NCBI RefSeq assembly: GCF_041677825.1
Contig: NZ_JBAYPG010000004.1
Coordinates: 1-64,000 of the forward strand
Source: Castellaniella sp041677825
Lineage (GTDB): Bacteria; Pseudomonadota; Gammaproteobacteria; Burkholderiales; Burkholderiaceae_B
Direction of reading: 5' to 3'
DNA length: 64,000 nt
The notes under the pieces were generated by a model. It ran no database searches. It was not told where the DNA came from and saw nothing but the letters and a program-made list of their open reading frames with translations. Positions 1-7,774 of this stretch are shown here, one piece after another. Made by a program: the position numbers and the translations under genes. Position 1 is the first letter of the stretch, and each line of letters begins with the position of its first letter.

Positions 1-11
1 ATGGATAGCCC

Positions 12-38
12 GTGGACAACGCCTACGGCGTTGCCCAC
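12..38. other. Strong imperfect palindrome at left edge
   Basis: GTGG-A-CAACGCC, a TAC loop, then GGCGTTG-C-CCAC form an 11-bp stem with a single A/C mismatch. No T-run follows on either strand, so this is not a clear intrinsic terminator. I see no gene in positions 1-229, and the rest of this stretch holds only the hemA promoter. Confidence 0.4.
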
Positions 39-163
39 CGTCTACCCACAGGTCGGCGGCTGCACACATCAACACAGGCTGCCAGCTACCAAGTTCAGAC
101 TCATCTACGGATTGGAATCGACTGCTGAACCCGCCACAAACCCGTCACAAAAGTCGCCCATGA

Positions 164-192
164 GCGACAAGCATGCCATGGCGCCTTATAAT
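164..192 (+). promoter_or_regulatory. Probable hemA sigma-70 promoter
   Basis: A perfect TATAAT lies at 187-192, with GCGACA (GACA matching the consensus) 17 bp upstream at 164-169. Transcription would start near 199-200, about 30 nt before the hemA ATG at 230. A longer in-frame hemA start at 173 would lie upstream of this transcription start, which favours 230. Confidence 0.6.
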
Positions 193-229
193 ACGCCCAG
201 TCTGGCAATGCAAGGCAATTCTGGCGCAC

Positions 230-1507
230 ATGTCTCTCGATGTACTCACCTTCGGCCTGAACCACGTCTCGGCACCGGTGGCGGTGCGCGAGCGCGTGTC
301 GTTCCCGCTCGAACTGGTCAAGCCGGCGCTGGCGGCGCTGCGCACGGCCTTTGGGGCATCGGTGCGCGAAGCGGCGATCCTGTCCACCTGCAATCGCACA
401 GAAATCTACTGCGCGGCCGAACCGGCCGTGGGCGAGCAGCTGCCCGCGTGGCTGGCCGAATTCAACCGGGTCGAAGCCGGCGAACTGGTGCCCCACCTGT
501 ACCAATACCAAAGAAATGACGCCGTGCGCCATGCCTTCCGGGTGGCCAGCGGGCTTGACTCCATGGTGCTGGGCGAGCCGCAGATCCTCGGGCAGATGAA
601 ATCGGCGGTGCGCGCAGCAGAGCAGGCGGGTGCATTGGGCACCCTGCTGCACCAGTTGTTCCAGCGCACGTTCTCGGTGGCCAAGGAAGTGCGTTCGCAA
701 ACGGCCATCGGGGCCCATTCCGTGTCCATGGCGGCGGCGGCCGTGCGCCTGGCCGAGCGCGTACTGGGGGATCTCTCGCAGTCGCGCGTGCTGTTCATCG
801 GTGCCGGCGAAATGGTCCAGTTGTGTGCCACGCACTTTGCGGCGGCACGGCCGCTGCAACTGGCAGTGGCCAACCGTACGCTCGAGCGGGCCGAGCAACT
901 GGCCGGGCAGTTCGATGCCCGCACGCTCAAGCTGTCGTCCCTGCCCGAGCATCTGGCCGAGTTCGACGTCGTCGTCTCATGCACGGCGTCCTCGCTGCCC
1001 ATCCTGGGGCTGGGCCTGGTCGAGCGCGCAGCACGCATCCGGCGCCATCGGCCCATGGTCATGGTGGATCTGGCCGTGCCGCGCGACATGGAACCCGAAA
1101 TCGGCCGGCTGGCCGATATCTACCTGTACACGGTAGATGATCTCGGCCGCCTGGTGCAATCAGGCAACGATGCCCGTCGGGCGGCCGTGGTGCAGGCCGA
1201 GGCGATCATCGAAGCGCGCGTGCAGCATTTCATGCACTGGCTCAGCAACCGCGAGATCGTGCCCGCCATCGTGCACTACCAGCACAATGCCGAGGCCCTG
1301 CGCCAGGCCGAGCTCGAACGGGCACGGCGCTTGCTGGCACGCGGCGATGATCCCGAGGCCGTGCTCGAATACCTCGCGCACAGCCTCACCAACAAGCACC
1401 TGCATGGTCCGCTGGCGGCGCTCAACCGTAGCGAAGGGGTCGAGCGCAACCAGCTGCTGTCCCTGTTGCCGCGCCTCTTGCCCGAACCGGGTGCGCGCCG
1501 GCATTAG
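230..1507 (+). CDS. hemA: Glutamyl-tRNA reductase
   Basis: This enzyme reduces glutamyl-tRNA(Glu) to glutamate-1-semialdehyde with NADPH, the first committed step of C5-pathway tetrapyrrole synthesis in the cytoplasm. The 425-residue protein has the expected length. The catalytic cysteine lies in STCNRTEIY (Cys54), and the NADPH-binding fold begins at LFIGAGEMVQL near residue 190. The C-terminal helical dimerisation domain is present. I chose the ATG at 230 because it gives the family-typical start MSLDVLTFGLNH and lies downstream of the promoter at 164-192. It is followed by prfA, a common bacterial pairing. Confidence 0.97.
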   Translation: MSLDVLTFGLNHVSAPVAVRERVSFPLELVKPALAALRTAFGASVREAAILSTCNRTEIYCAAEPAVGEQLPAWLAEFNRVEAGELVPHLYQYQRNDAVRHAFRVASGLDSMVLGEPQILGQMKSAVRAAEQAGALGTLLHQLFQRTFSVAKEVRSQTAIGAHSVSMAAAAVRLAERVLGDLSQSRVLFIGAGEMVQLCATHFAAARPLQLAVANRTLERAEQLAGQFDARTLKLSSLPEHLAEFDVVVSCTASSLPILGLGLVERAARIRRHRPMVMVDLAVPRDMEPEIGRLADIYLYTVDDLGRLVQSGNDARRAAVVQAEAIIEARVQHFMHWLSNREIVPAIVHYQHNAEALRQAELERARRLLARGDDPEAVLEYLAHSLTNKHLHGPLAALNRSEGVERNQLLSLLPRLLPEPGARRH

Positions 1508-1514
1508 CGTCTTT

Positions 1515-1544
1515 CACGCCCACGCCCACGCCCACGCCCACGCC
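1515..1544. repeat. Five perfect tandem copies of CACGCC
   Basis: A 30-bp hexanucleotide microsatellite lies 8 bp after the hemA stop codon, within the 112-bp hemA-prfA gap. The unit is a multiple of three, and the array is outside the coding sequence. Confidence 0.9.
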
Positions 1545-1619
1545 AGCGTCATGCCGGCCGGTCCCATGTCCGGGGTCGGGGCCCTGAATATTCCGATTCG
1601 CTCTTGATCGCCAAACCTC

Positions 1620-2699
1620 ATGAAAGCTTCTGTGCACCAACGGCTTGAACAGCTCGATTTGCGGCTGGTCGAAATCGATGCGCTGCTCGCCGAACCCGAT
1701 AGCGCGGCCGATCTCGATCGCCTGCGCCGGCTCACGCGTGAGCGTGCCGAGATCGAGCCGGTGGTGCGCGTGTTTGCTGCCTGGCGGCAGGCACAGGATG
1801 ACCGCGACACCGCACGCGAGTGGTTGTCCGAACCGGACATGCGCGCCCTGGCCGAAGAAGAATTGCGCGACGCGGCCGAGCGGCTCGAACAGTACGAGGC
1901 CGATCTCCAGGTTCTGCTGCTGCCCAGGGATCCCGACGACGATCGGGGCGTGTTTCTCGAAATCCGGGCCGGTACCGGGGGTGATGAAAGTGCCCTGTTC
2001 GCAGGTGATCTGCTGCGCATGTACAGCCGTTACGCCGAGCTGCAGGGCTGGCGCGTCGAGCTGGTGTCGGCCAGTGAAGCCGAACTGGGCGGCTACAAGG
2101 AAGTGATCGCACACTTGACAGGGCAGGGGGTGTATGGTCGGCTCAAGTTCGAATCGGGTGCGCATCGCGTGCAGCGCGTCCCCGAAACCGAATCCCAGGG
2201 CCGTGTGCACACATCGGCCTGCACCGTGGCGATCATGCCCGAGGCCGACGAACAGGCCGACATCCGCATCGATCCCCAGGACCTGCGCATCGACACGTTC
2301 AGGGCCAGTGGCGCGGGGGGGCAGCACGTCAACAAGACGGATTCCGCGGTACGCATCACGCACCTGCCCACGGGGCTGGTCGTCGAATGCCAGGACGACC
2401 GCTCGCAGCATCGCAACCGCGATCGCGCCATGCAGGTGCTGGCGGCCCGTCTGAAGGACCGCCAGCAGCAAGAGGCCCAACAGCGTGAAGCGGCGCAGCG
2501 CAAGAGCCTGGTGGGTTCGGGTGACCGCTCCGAGCGCATCCGGACCTACAATTTCCCGCAGGGCCGCGTCACCGACCACCGCATCAACCTCACCCTCTAC
2601 AAGCTGGGCCAGATCATGGACGGCGAACTGGACGAGCTCACGTCGGCGTTGCTGGCCGAGCACCAGGCTGCCCAACTCGCCGAGCTGGCGCACGATTGA
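1620..2699 (+). CDS. prfA: Peptide chain release factor 1
   Basis: RF1 recognises UAA and UAG stop codons in the ribosomal A site and triggers peptidyl-tRNA hydrolysis. The 359-residue length is typical. The stop-codon tripeptide PET is at residues 188-190, replacing the more familiar PAT. The catalytic GGQ is at 233-235, the same numbering as in E. coli, and its glutamine is the residue methylated by PrmC, encoded next door. An N-terminal helical domain precedes these. The GGQ codons contain a run of seven G (2315-2321). Confidence 0.97.
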   Translation: MKASVHQRLEQLDLRLVEIDALLAEPDSAADLDRLRRLTRERAEIEPVVRVFAAWRQAQDDRDTAREWLSEPDMRALAEEELRDAAERLEQYEADLQVLLLPRDPDDDRGVFLEIRAGTGGDESALFAGDLLRMYSRYAELQGWRVELVSASEAELGGYKEVIAHLTGQGVYGRLKFESGAHRVQRVPETESQGRVHTSACTVAIMPEADEQADIRIDPQDLRIDTFRASGAGGQHVNKTDSAVRITHLPTGLVVECQDDRSQHRNRDRAMQVLAARLKDRQQQEAQQREAAQRKSLVGSGDRSERIRTYNFPQGRVTDHRINLTLYKLGQIMDGELDELTSALLAEHQAAQLAELAHD

Positions 2700-2702
2700 A
2701 CC

Positions 2703-3536
2703 ATGGATGTCTCGGATACGATCTCTCTGCGCGCCGCACTGATGGCCAGCCGGCTGCCGCGACTCGAGACCCATCTGCTGTGGCAGACGGTTCTGGGGGT
2801 GACGCGAGCCTGGCTGATCGCCCACGATCTGGACCCGGTCACGGCCGCGCAGGTGGCGCAATTCGAGGCCCTGCAGGCGCGCCGGCTGGCAGGCGAGCCC
2901 ATGGCCTACTTGCTGGGCGTGCGCGAATTCTACGGGCGGGATTTTGCTGTCGGGCCGGCGGTGCTCATCCCGCGCCCCGAAACCGAAGGATTGGTCGAGT
3001 GCGCCCTGCAGATCGTACAACGGGTTCACCAGCCCCGCATTCTTGACCTGGGTACCGGCAGTGGCGCCGTGGCGGTGACTCTGGCGCTCGAGCGTCCGGA
3101 TGCCGATGTGCTCGCCACGGACTGCAGCCACGAGGCCTTGGCCGTGGCGCACGGCAATGCAGACCGACTGGGTGCACAATTGGGGTTTTTGCAGGGAAAT
3201 TGGTACGATGTCGAGTTGGGTTCGAGATGCTTTGATCTGATCGTATCGAACCCGCCGTACATACCGGCCCGGGATGCGCACTTGCACCAGGGCGATCTGC
3301 GCTTCGAGCCGGGCCCGGCCCTGACTGACGGGGCCGATGGCCTGCAGGCCCTGCAGGTCATCGTGCGCGGTGCCGGTGCATATTTGTGCGCGCAAGGGGC
3401 ATTGTGCGTCGAGCACGGCTGGGATCAGGCCGCCGCCGTGCGCGCCATGATGGCCGCTGCCGGTTTCACAGGGGTTGCCAGCCAGCGTGATCTGGCAGGC
3501 ATCGAACGCATTACACAGGGCCGGTGGCCGGCCTGA
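2703..3536 (+). CDS. prmC: Release factor glutamine N5-methyltransferase
   Basis: PrmC transfers a methyl group from S-adenosylmethionine to the GGQ glutamine of RF1 and RF2. The 277-residue protein shows the Rossmann motif I (ILDLGTGSGAVAVTLAL, about 115-131). The substrate-binding NPPY at residues 183-186 has the same numbering as in E. coli. It starts 3 bp after the prfA stop, so enzyme and substrate are probably made from one mRNA. Confidence 0.96.
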   Translation: MDVSDTISLRAALMASRLPRLETHLLWQTVLGVTRAWLIAHDLDPVTAAQVAQFEALQARRLAGEPMAYLLGVREFYGRDFAVGPAVLIPRPETEGLVECALQIVQRVHQPRILDLGTGSGAVAVTLALERPDADVLATDCSHEALAVAHGNADRLGAQLGFLQGNWYDVELGSRCFDLIVSNPPYIPARDAHLHQGDLRFEPGPALTDGADGLQALQVIVRGAGAYLCAQGALCVEHGWDQAAAVRAMMAAAGFTGVASQRDLAGIERITQGRWPA

Positions 3537-3563
3537 TTCATCACAGAGCAACCAGAGAGCACC

Positions 3564-3905
3564 ATGAGCGATACAGTACAGTCCGAAGTCCACAACTTCA
3601 TCCGCGAAACCGTCACCGAGCATCCGCTGGTGCTCTTCATGAAGGGTACGGCGCAATTTCCGCAATGCGGCTTTTCGGCGCGTGCCATACAGATTCTGAA
3701 AGAAGAAGGTGTCACCCAGCTGGTCACGGTGAACGTGCTCGATGACGCCGAAGTGCGCCAGGGCATCAAGGACTACTCGAACTGGCCCACCATCCCGCAG
3801 CTGTATGTCAAGGGCGAGTTCGTCGGTGGTACCGACATTCTGGGCGAGATGCATCAGAACGGTGAACTGGCACCGATGCTGAAAGAAGCGGGCGCCATCG
3901 CCTGA
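3564..3905 (+). CDS. grxD: Monothiol glutaredoxin, Grx4/GrxD family
   Basis: This 113-residue CGFS-type glutaredoxin carries its single active cysteine in QCGFSARA (Cys35). Glutathione-binding features WPTIPQLYVKGEFVGG follow at about 73-88. Family members bind a bridging [2Fe-2S] cluster and deliver or sense iron-sulfur clusters rather than act as general reductases. It lies 27 bp after prmC on the same strand and closes this housekeeping run. Confidence 0.96.
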   Translation: MSDTVQSEVHNFIRETVTEHPLVLFMKGTAQFPQCGFSARAIQILKEEGVTQLVTVNVLDDAEVRQGIKDYSNWPTIPQLYVKGEFVGGTDILGEMHQNGELAPMLKEAGAIA

Positions 3906-4040
3906 TCCGATGCGGCGGGGCCCTGCTCCGTATTACTACCGATTGTGAGAAAACCCTTCAAAGGTGCACCATGCGCATGCTCGCGCGCGTTTGCAAGGTG
4001 CGCATTCTGGTTTACCAACCACCCATAGGGGCTCTCTCTC

Positions 4041-5129
4041 ATGCAACGTCGATCCTTCCTGAAGAAGGCAGCCCTTGGTGCGGCTGCCGGCAGCGCTACC
4101 CTCGCTGCCCCCGCATTCGCCCAGGACTCACCTGTCATCCAGTGGCGTCTGGCATCCAGTTTTCCGCGCAGCGCCGATGCCATCTATTCCGGCGGCGAGC
4201 ACGTCGCCAAATACATTTCCGAAGCCACCGATGGCAAATTCCAGATCCGGGTCTTTCCGGGCGGTGAACTGCTGCCTGCGCTGGGGGTGCTCGATGGCGT
4301 GCAGAACGGCACGGTCGAGTGCGGCCATACCGCGTCGTACTACTACTACGGCAAAAATCCGACCCTGTGTTTCGATGGCGCCGTGCCCTTTGGCATGAAT
4401 ACGCGCCAGATGAACGCCTGGGTGTTGCAGGGCGGCGGGCTCGATCTGTTGCGCGAAGTGTTCAACCAGTACAACATTGTCAATTTTCCCTGCGGGTTCA
4501 CGGGCTGCCAGATGGGCGGGTGGTTTCGCAAGGAAGTCAAGACGGTGCAGGATCTCGAGGGCCTGAAATTCCGTACGGCGGCCTTCGCCGGGGCGGTGCT
4601 CATGAAACTGGGGGTGGTGCCGCAGCAGATCGCAGGCGGCGACATCTACCCGTCGCTCGAAAAAGGCACCATCGATGCAGCCGAATGGATCGGCCCCTAC
4701 GATGACGAAAAACTCGGCTTTCACCGGGTCGCGCCCTACTACTATTTTCCGGGCTGGTGGGAAGGCACGCTGCAGGTCTCGCTGTACGTCAACAAAAACA
4801 AGTTCGAGGGCCTGCCCAAGCACTACCAGGATATTGTCACAGATGCCGCGGCACGTGCCACCAGCGTGATGCTGGCCACGTATGACGCCGAAAACCCCAA
4901 GTCGCTCAAGCGCCTGGTGGCCGAAGGCGCCAAGCTGCGGGTCTTCCCCAAACCGGTCATGGATGCCTGCTTCAAGGCCTCCGAAGAAACCTATGCCGAA
5001 CTCTCGGCAAAGGATCCCGGCTTCAAGAAGGTGTACGACCACTACAAGGCATTCCTCGATCAGGAAATCCCCTGGTTCCGCATCGCCGAAGGCAGTTTCG
5101 ACCAATACATGGCTTCGATGATCAAGTAA
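4041..5129 (+). CDS. dctP: TRAP transporter substrate-binding protein, TakP-like
   Basis: This periplasmic receptor belongs to a tripartite ATP-independent transporter. The 362-residue protein begins MQRRSFLKKAALGAAAG, a twin-arginine-type signal, with probable cleavage after APAFA. The segment EWIGPYDDEKLGF and the following aromatic run YYYFPGWWEG (about 215-240) resemble the TakP group, whose characterised member binds 2-oxo monocarboxylates. The exact ligand here is an inference. It is followed by a terminator-like hairpin and then the two membrane subunits, consistent with making more receptor than permease. Confidence 0.9.
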   Translation: MQRRSFLKKAALGAAAGSATLAAPAFAQDSPVIQWRLASSFPRSADAIYSGGEHVAKYISEATDGKFQIRVFPGGELLPALGVLDGVQNGTVECGHTASYYYYGKNPTLCFDGAVPFGMNTRQMNAWVLQGGGLDLLREVFNQYNIVNFPCGFTGCQMGGWFRKEVKTVQDLEGLKFRTAAFAGAVLMKLGVVPQQIAGGDIYPSLEKGTIDAAEWIGPYDDEKLGFHRVAPYYYFPGWWEGTLQVSLYVNKNKFEGLPKHYQDIVTDAAARATSVMLATYDAENPKSLKRLVAEGAKLRVFPKPVMDACFKASEETYAELSAKDPGFKKVYDHYKAFLDQEIPWFRIAEGSFDQYMASMIK

Positions 5130-5187
5130 CACCAGGTAACGTGGTGTCTGGGCCCGCTCTCGGGCTGCTGATCGCACAGGCACCTGG

Positions 5188-5234
5188 CCCGCGTCGGGCT
5201 CAGATGCCCGTGCGGGTGTCTGGTTTCTTTTTTT
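5188..5234 (+). terminator. Hairpin plus T-run between dctP and dctQ
   Basis: CCCGCG-T-CGGGC, a six-base loop and GCCCGTGCGGG form an eleven-pair stem (5188-5216) with one bulged T. Seven consecutive T follow at 5228-5234. It looks like an intrinsic terminator or attenuator inside the TRAP operon and would lower permease expression relative to the binding protein. Confidence 0.55.
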
Positions 5235-5244
5235 CCGGGTCGTC

Positions 5245-5856
5245 ATGAACGCTCTCCTTGCCCTGGCACGGCTGATCGACACGATCAATCGTCGTGTCGG
5301 TCAGGCCGTGACCTGGCTGGTTCTGCTTGCCGTGGTCATCAGCGCCACCAATGCCACGGTGCGCAAGATCTTCAATGTCAGTTCGAACGCCTGGCTCGAG
5401 CTGCAGTGGTATCTGTTCGGTGCCATCTTCCTGCTGGCGGCCGGATACACGCTGCTCAAGAATGAGCACGTCCGTGTGGACGTGCTTGCAGCCCACCTGT
5501 CCCGCCGCAGTCAGTTGTGGATCGAAATTTTCGGCGTGCTGTTCTTCATGTTTCCGGCCTGCGGGCTCATCATGTGGCTGGGCTGGCCCTTCTTCATGGA
5601 TGCCTTCGTCAATGCCGAACAATCGTCGAACGCCGGGGGGCTGATCCGCTGGCCGGCCAAGCTGCTGATTCCCATCGGTTTTGCGCTGCTGATCCTGGCC
5701 GGGCTCTCGCATCTCATCAAGTGTATCGGCGCGCTCATGGGGCGTTGTCCCGATCCCCGTGAGGTGCATGCGGGCAAGTCGGCCGAAGAAGAACTCGCCG
5801 ACGAGATCGCCCGTCAGGCGGCCCAGCGCGAGGCCGCCTCGCAACAGAGGCACTGA
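5245..5856 (+). CDS. dctQ: TRAP transporter small permease (DctQ)
   Basis: This is the inner-membrane small subunit that joins the large permease in the TRAP translocation unit. The 203-residue protein has about four hydrophobic segments (roughly 18-38, 55-75, 93-118 and 148-170). A charged glutamate-rich C-terminal tail follows (EEELADEIARQAAQ). The family signature FLLAAGYTLLKNEHVRVD is present in the middle. It lies between the receptor gene and dctM, 2 bp before the latter. Confidence 0.93.
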   Translation: MNALLALARLIDTINRRVGQAVTWLVLLAVVISATNATVRKIFNVSSNAWLELQWYLFGAIFLLAAGYTLLKNEHVRVDVLAAHLSRRSQLWIEIFGVLFFMFPACGLIMWLGWPFFMDAFVNAEQSSNAGGLIRWPAKLLIPIGFALLILAGLSHLIKCIGALMGRCPDPREVHAGKSAEEELADEIARQAAQREAASQQRH

Positions 5857-5858
5857 CC

Positions 5859-7724
5859 ATGGACGCCCTCCTGATTGCCTACATGGCGCCCATCATGTTC
5901 GGCACGCTGGTCGTACTCCTGCTGCTGGGCTTTCCAGTCGCCTTTTCGCTGGCGGCCAACGGCATTCTGTTCGGCTTGATCGGTGTCGACCTGGGCCTGC
6001 TGTCACCGGCCCTGTTCCAGGCCTTGCCGCAGCGTGTCTTCGGGGTCATGTCCAACGAGGCCCTGCTGGCCATCCCGTTCTTCACCTTCATGGGCCTGAT
6101 TCTCGAGCGCTCGGGCATGGCCGAAGACCTGCTCGAGACCATCGGGCAACTGTTCGGCCCCATGCGTGGCGGGCTGGCCATCGCGGTGGTCATCGTGGGT
6201 GCCATGCTGGCCGCCACGACAGGGGTGGTCTCGGCGTCGGTGATTTCCATGGGTCTGATCTCCCTGCCCATCATGTTGCGCTATGGCTACGATCGCCGCC
6301 TGGCCACCGGGGTGATCGCGGCCTCGGGTACGCTGTCGCAGATCATCCCGCCCTCACTGGTGCTCATCGTGCTGGCCGATCAATTGGGTCGTTCGATCGG
6401 CGACATGTACAAGGGGGCGTTCCTGCCCGGGTTTGCCCTCACCGGCCTGTACATCGTGTATGTGCTCACCGTGGCTTTTTTCCGGCCCAGGGCAGCGCCC
6501 GCCATCCCCATCGAGGCGCGCACCTTCATCGAACCCAATGGCAGCCACGGCATCCCCTCGCTGCTCGTCCTCATGGCCCTGTCGGTCGGCGTGTCGCTGC
6601 TCGGGGTCGAATTCCTGCTCGAAGACGGCGGCCACGTCGACGAACTGATCGTCACCAGCATCCTCATCTGGGGGGTGGCGGCCTTCATCATGGCCACGCT
6701 CAACAAGGTGCTGCGCCTGGGGCTGCTGTCACAGATCGCCGAACGGGTCACCTTCGTGATGATCCCGCCACTGGCCCTGATCTTCCTGGTGCTGGGCACC
6801 ATCTTCATCGGCGTCGCCACGCCCACCGAGGGTGGCGCCATGGGGGCCGTGGGCGCGCTCGTCATGGCGCTGATCAAGCGGCGCCTGAACCTGCAGTTGC
6901 TGCGCCAGGCGATGGACACCACCACCACGCTCACCTGCTTCGTGGTGTTCATCCTCATCGGTTCGTCGGTGTTCAGCCTGACCTTCCGCGGGGTGGACGG
7001 CGATCTGTGGGTCGAGCACCTGCTCACCAGCCTGGCGGGCGGCGACATGGGTTTTCTCATCGTCGTCAGCATCCTGACCTTCTGCCTGGCGTTCTTCCTT
7101 GATTTTTTCGAACTGGCCTTCATCATCGTGCCGCTGATCGGGCCCGTGGCCGACAAAATGGGCATCGACCTGATCTGGCTGGGCATTCTGCTGGCGGTGA
7201 ACATGCAGACCTCGTTCATGCACCCGCCGTTTGGCTTTGCGCTGTTCTATCTGCGCTCGGTCGCCCCCAAGGACGACTACACCGACAAGCTCACCGGCCA
7301 GAAGATCGCCCGGGTGACCACCGGCCAGATCTACTGGGGCTCGGTGCCCTTCATTCTGATCCAGATCGTCATGGTGGTGATCGTGCTGCTCTACCCGCAG
7401 ATGGTCACGCACTACAAGGCCGACCGCCCGGACGTCAATCTCGACGAGATCAGCATCGACATCGGCGATGACGGCAACTACGGTGGCGGGGGATATGGCG
7501 ATGCGTTTGGCGCCTACGGGTCCGGTTATGAAGATGCCGATGGCACCGACGCGTCAGGCACGACCCCTTCAGGCGCCGCCGAAGGCGATTCGGGTGCCGC
7601 TGGCGGGCCGGCCGGCAGCGGTGATTCCGGCGCCAATGGTGCGCCGGCCACCACCAGTGGCACAGCCGGTGAGGCTCGCAAGAATGCATCGGATGATGAC
7701 CAATACACCAATATGTTCAGGTAG
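5859..7724 (+). CDS. dctM: TRAP transporter large permease (DctM) with glycine-rich tail
   Basis: This is the twelve-helix-type large subunit that catalyses sodium-coupled solute uptake. Hydrophobic segments fill residues 1-520. Typical motifs include IPFFTFMGLILERSGMAEDL and the repeated GVATPTEGGAMGA region. The protein is 621 residues, longer than the usual 425-600. After the last helix a tail of about 95 residues (from about 527) is rich in Gly, Ala, Ser, Thr and Asp, contains YGGGGYGDAFGAYGSGYED and ends QYTNMFR. The tail is not part of the known fold. Confidence 0.92.
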   Translation: MDALLIAYMAPIMFGTLVVLLLLGFPVAFSLAANGILFGLIGVDLGLLSPALFQALPQRVFGVMSNEALLAIPFFTFMGLILERSGMAEDLLETIGQLFGPMRGGLAIAVVIVGAMLAATTGVVSASVISMGLISLPIMLRYGYDRRLATGVIAASGTLSQIIPPSLVLIVLADQLGRSIGDMYKGAFLPGFALTGLYIVYVLTVAFFRPRAAPAIPIEARTFIEPNGSHGIPSLLVLMALSVGVSLLGVEFLLEDGGHVDELIVTSILIWGVAAFIMATLNKVLRLGLLSQIAERVTFVMIPPLALIFLVLGTIFIGVATPTEGGAMGAVGALVMALIKRRLNLQLLRQAMDTTTTLTCFVVFILIGSSVFSLTFRGVDGDLWVEHLLTSLAGGDMGFLIVVSILTFCLAFFLDFFELAFIIVPLIGPVADKMGIDLIWLGILLAVNMQTSFMHPPFGFALFYLRSVAPKDDYTDKLTGQKIARVTTGQIYWGSVPFILIQIVMVVIVLLYPQMVTHYKADRPDVNLDEISIDIGDDGNYGGGGYGDAFGAYGSGYEDADGTDASGTTPSGAAEGDSGAAGGPAGSGDSGANGAPATTSGTAGEARKNASDDDQYTNMFR

Positions 7725-7730
7725 GCGGCG

Positions 7731-7736
7731 TACAAT
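7731..7736 (+). promoter_or_regulatory. Possible -10 element for kbl
   Basis: TACAAT lies in the 50-bp gap after dctM, 39 bp before the kbl ATG. No convincing -35 hexamer is seen, so this is tentative. Co-transcription with the TRAP genes remains possible. Confidence 0.25.
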
Positions 7737-7774
7737 TTCAGGGTGTTGATCTTCGATCCAGGCCCGAATCTCCC

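Noticed and set aside
1..120. Possible replication origin or DnaA boxes at the left edge
   Set aside because: Words such as GTGGACAAC and ACCCACAGG resemble DnaA boxes loosely, but no good TTATCCACA match or AT-rich unwinding region is present.
173..229. Longer N-terminus for hemA
   Set aside because: The extension runs over the -10 promoter and lacks family similarity; ATG 230 fits.
1422..3854. 810-codon open frame on the minus strand
   Set aside because: It lies antisense to hemA, prfA, prmC and grxD, which have clear family motifs. Long antisense frames are expected in GC-rich DNA with this codon bias.
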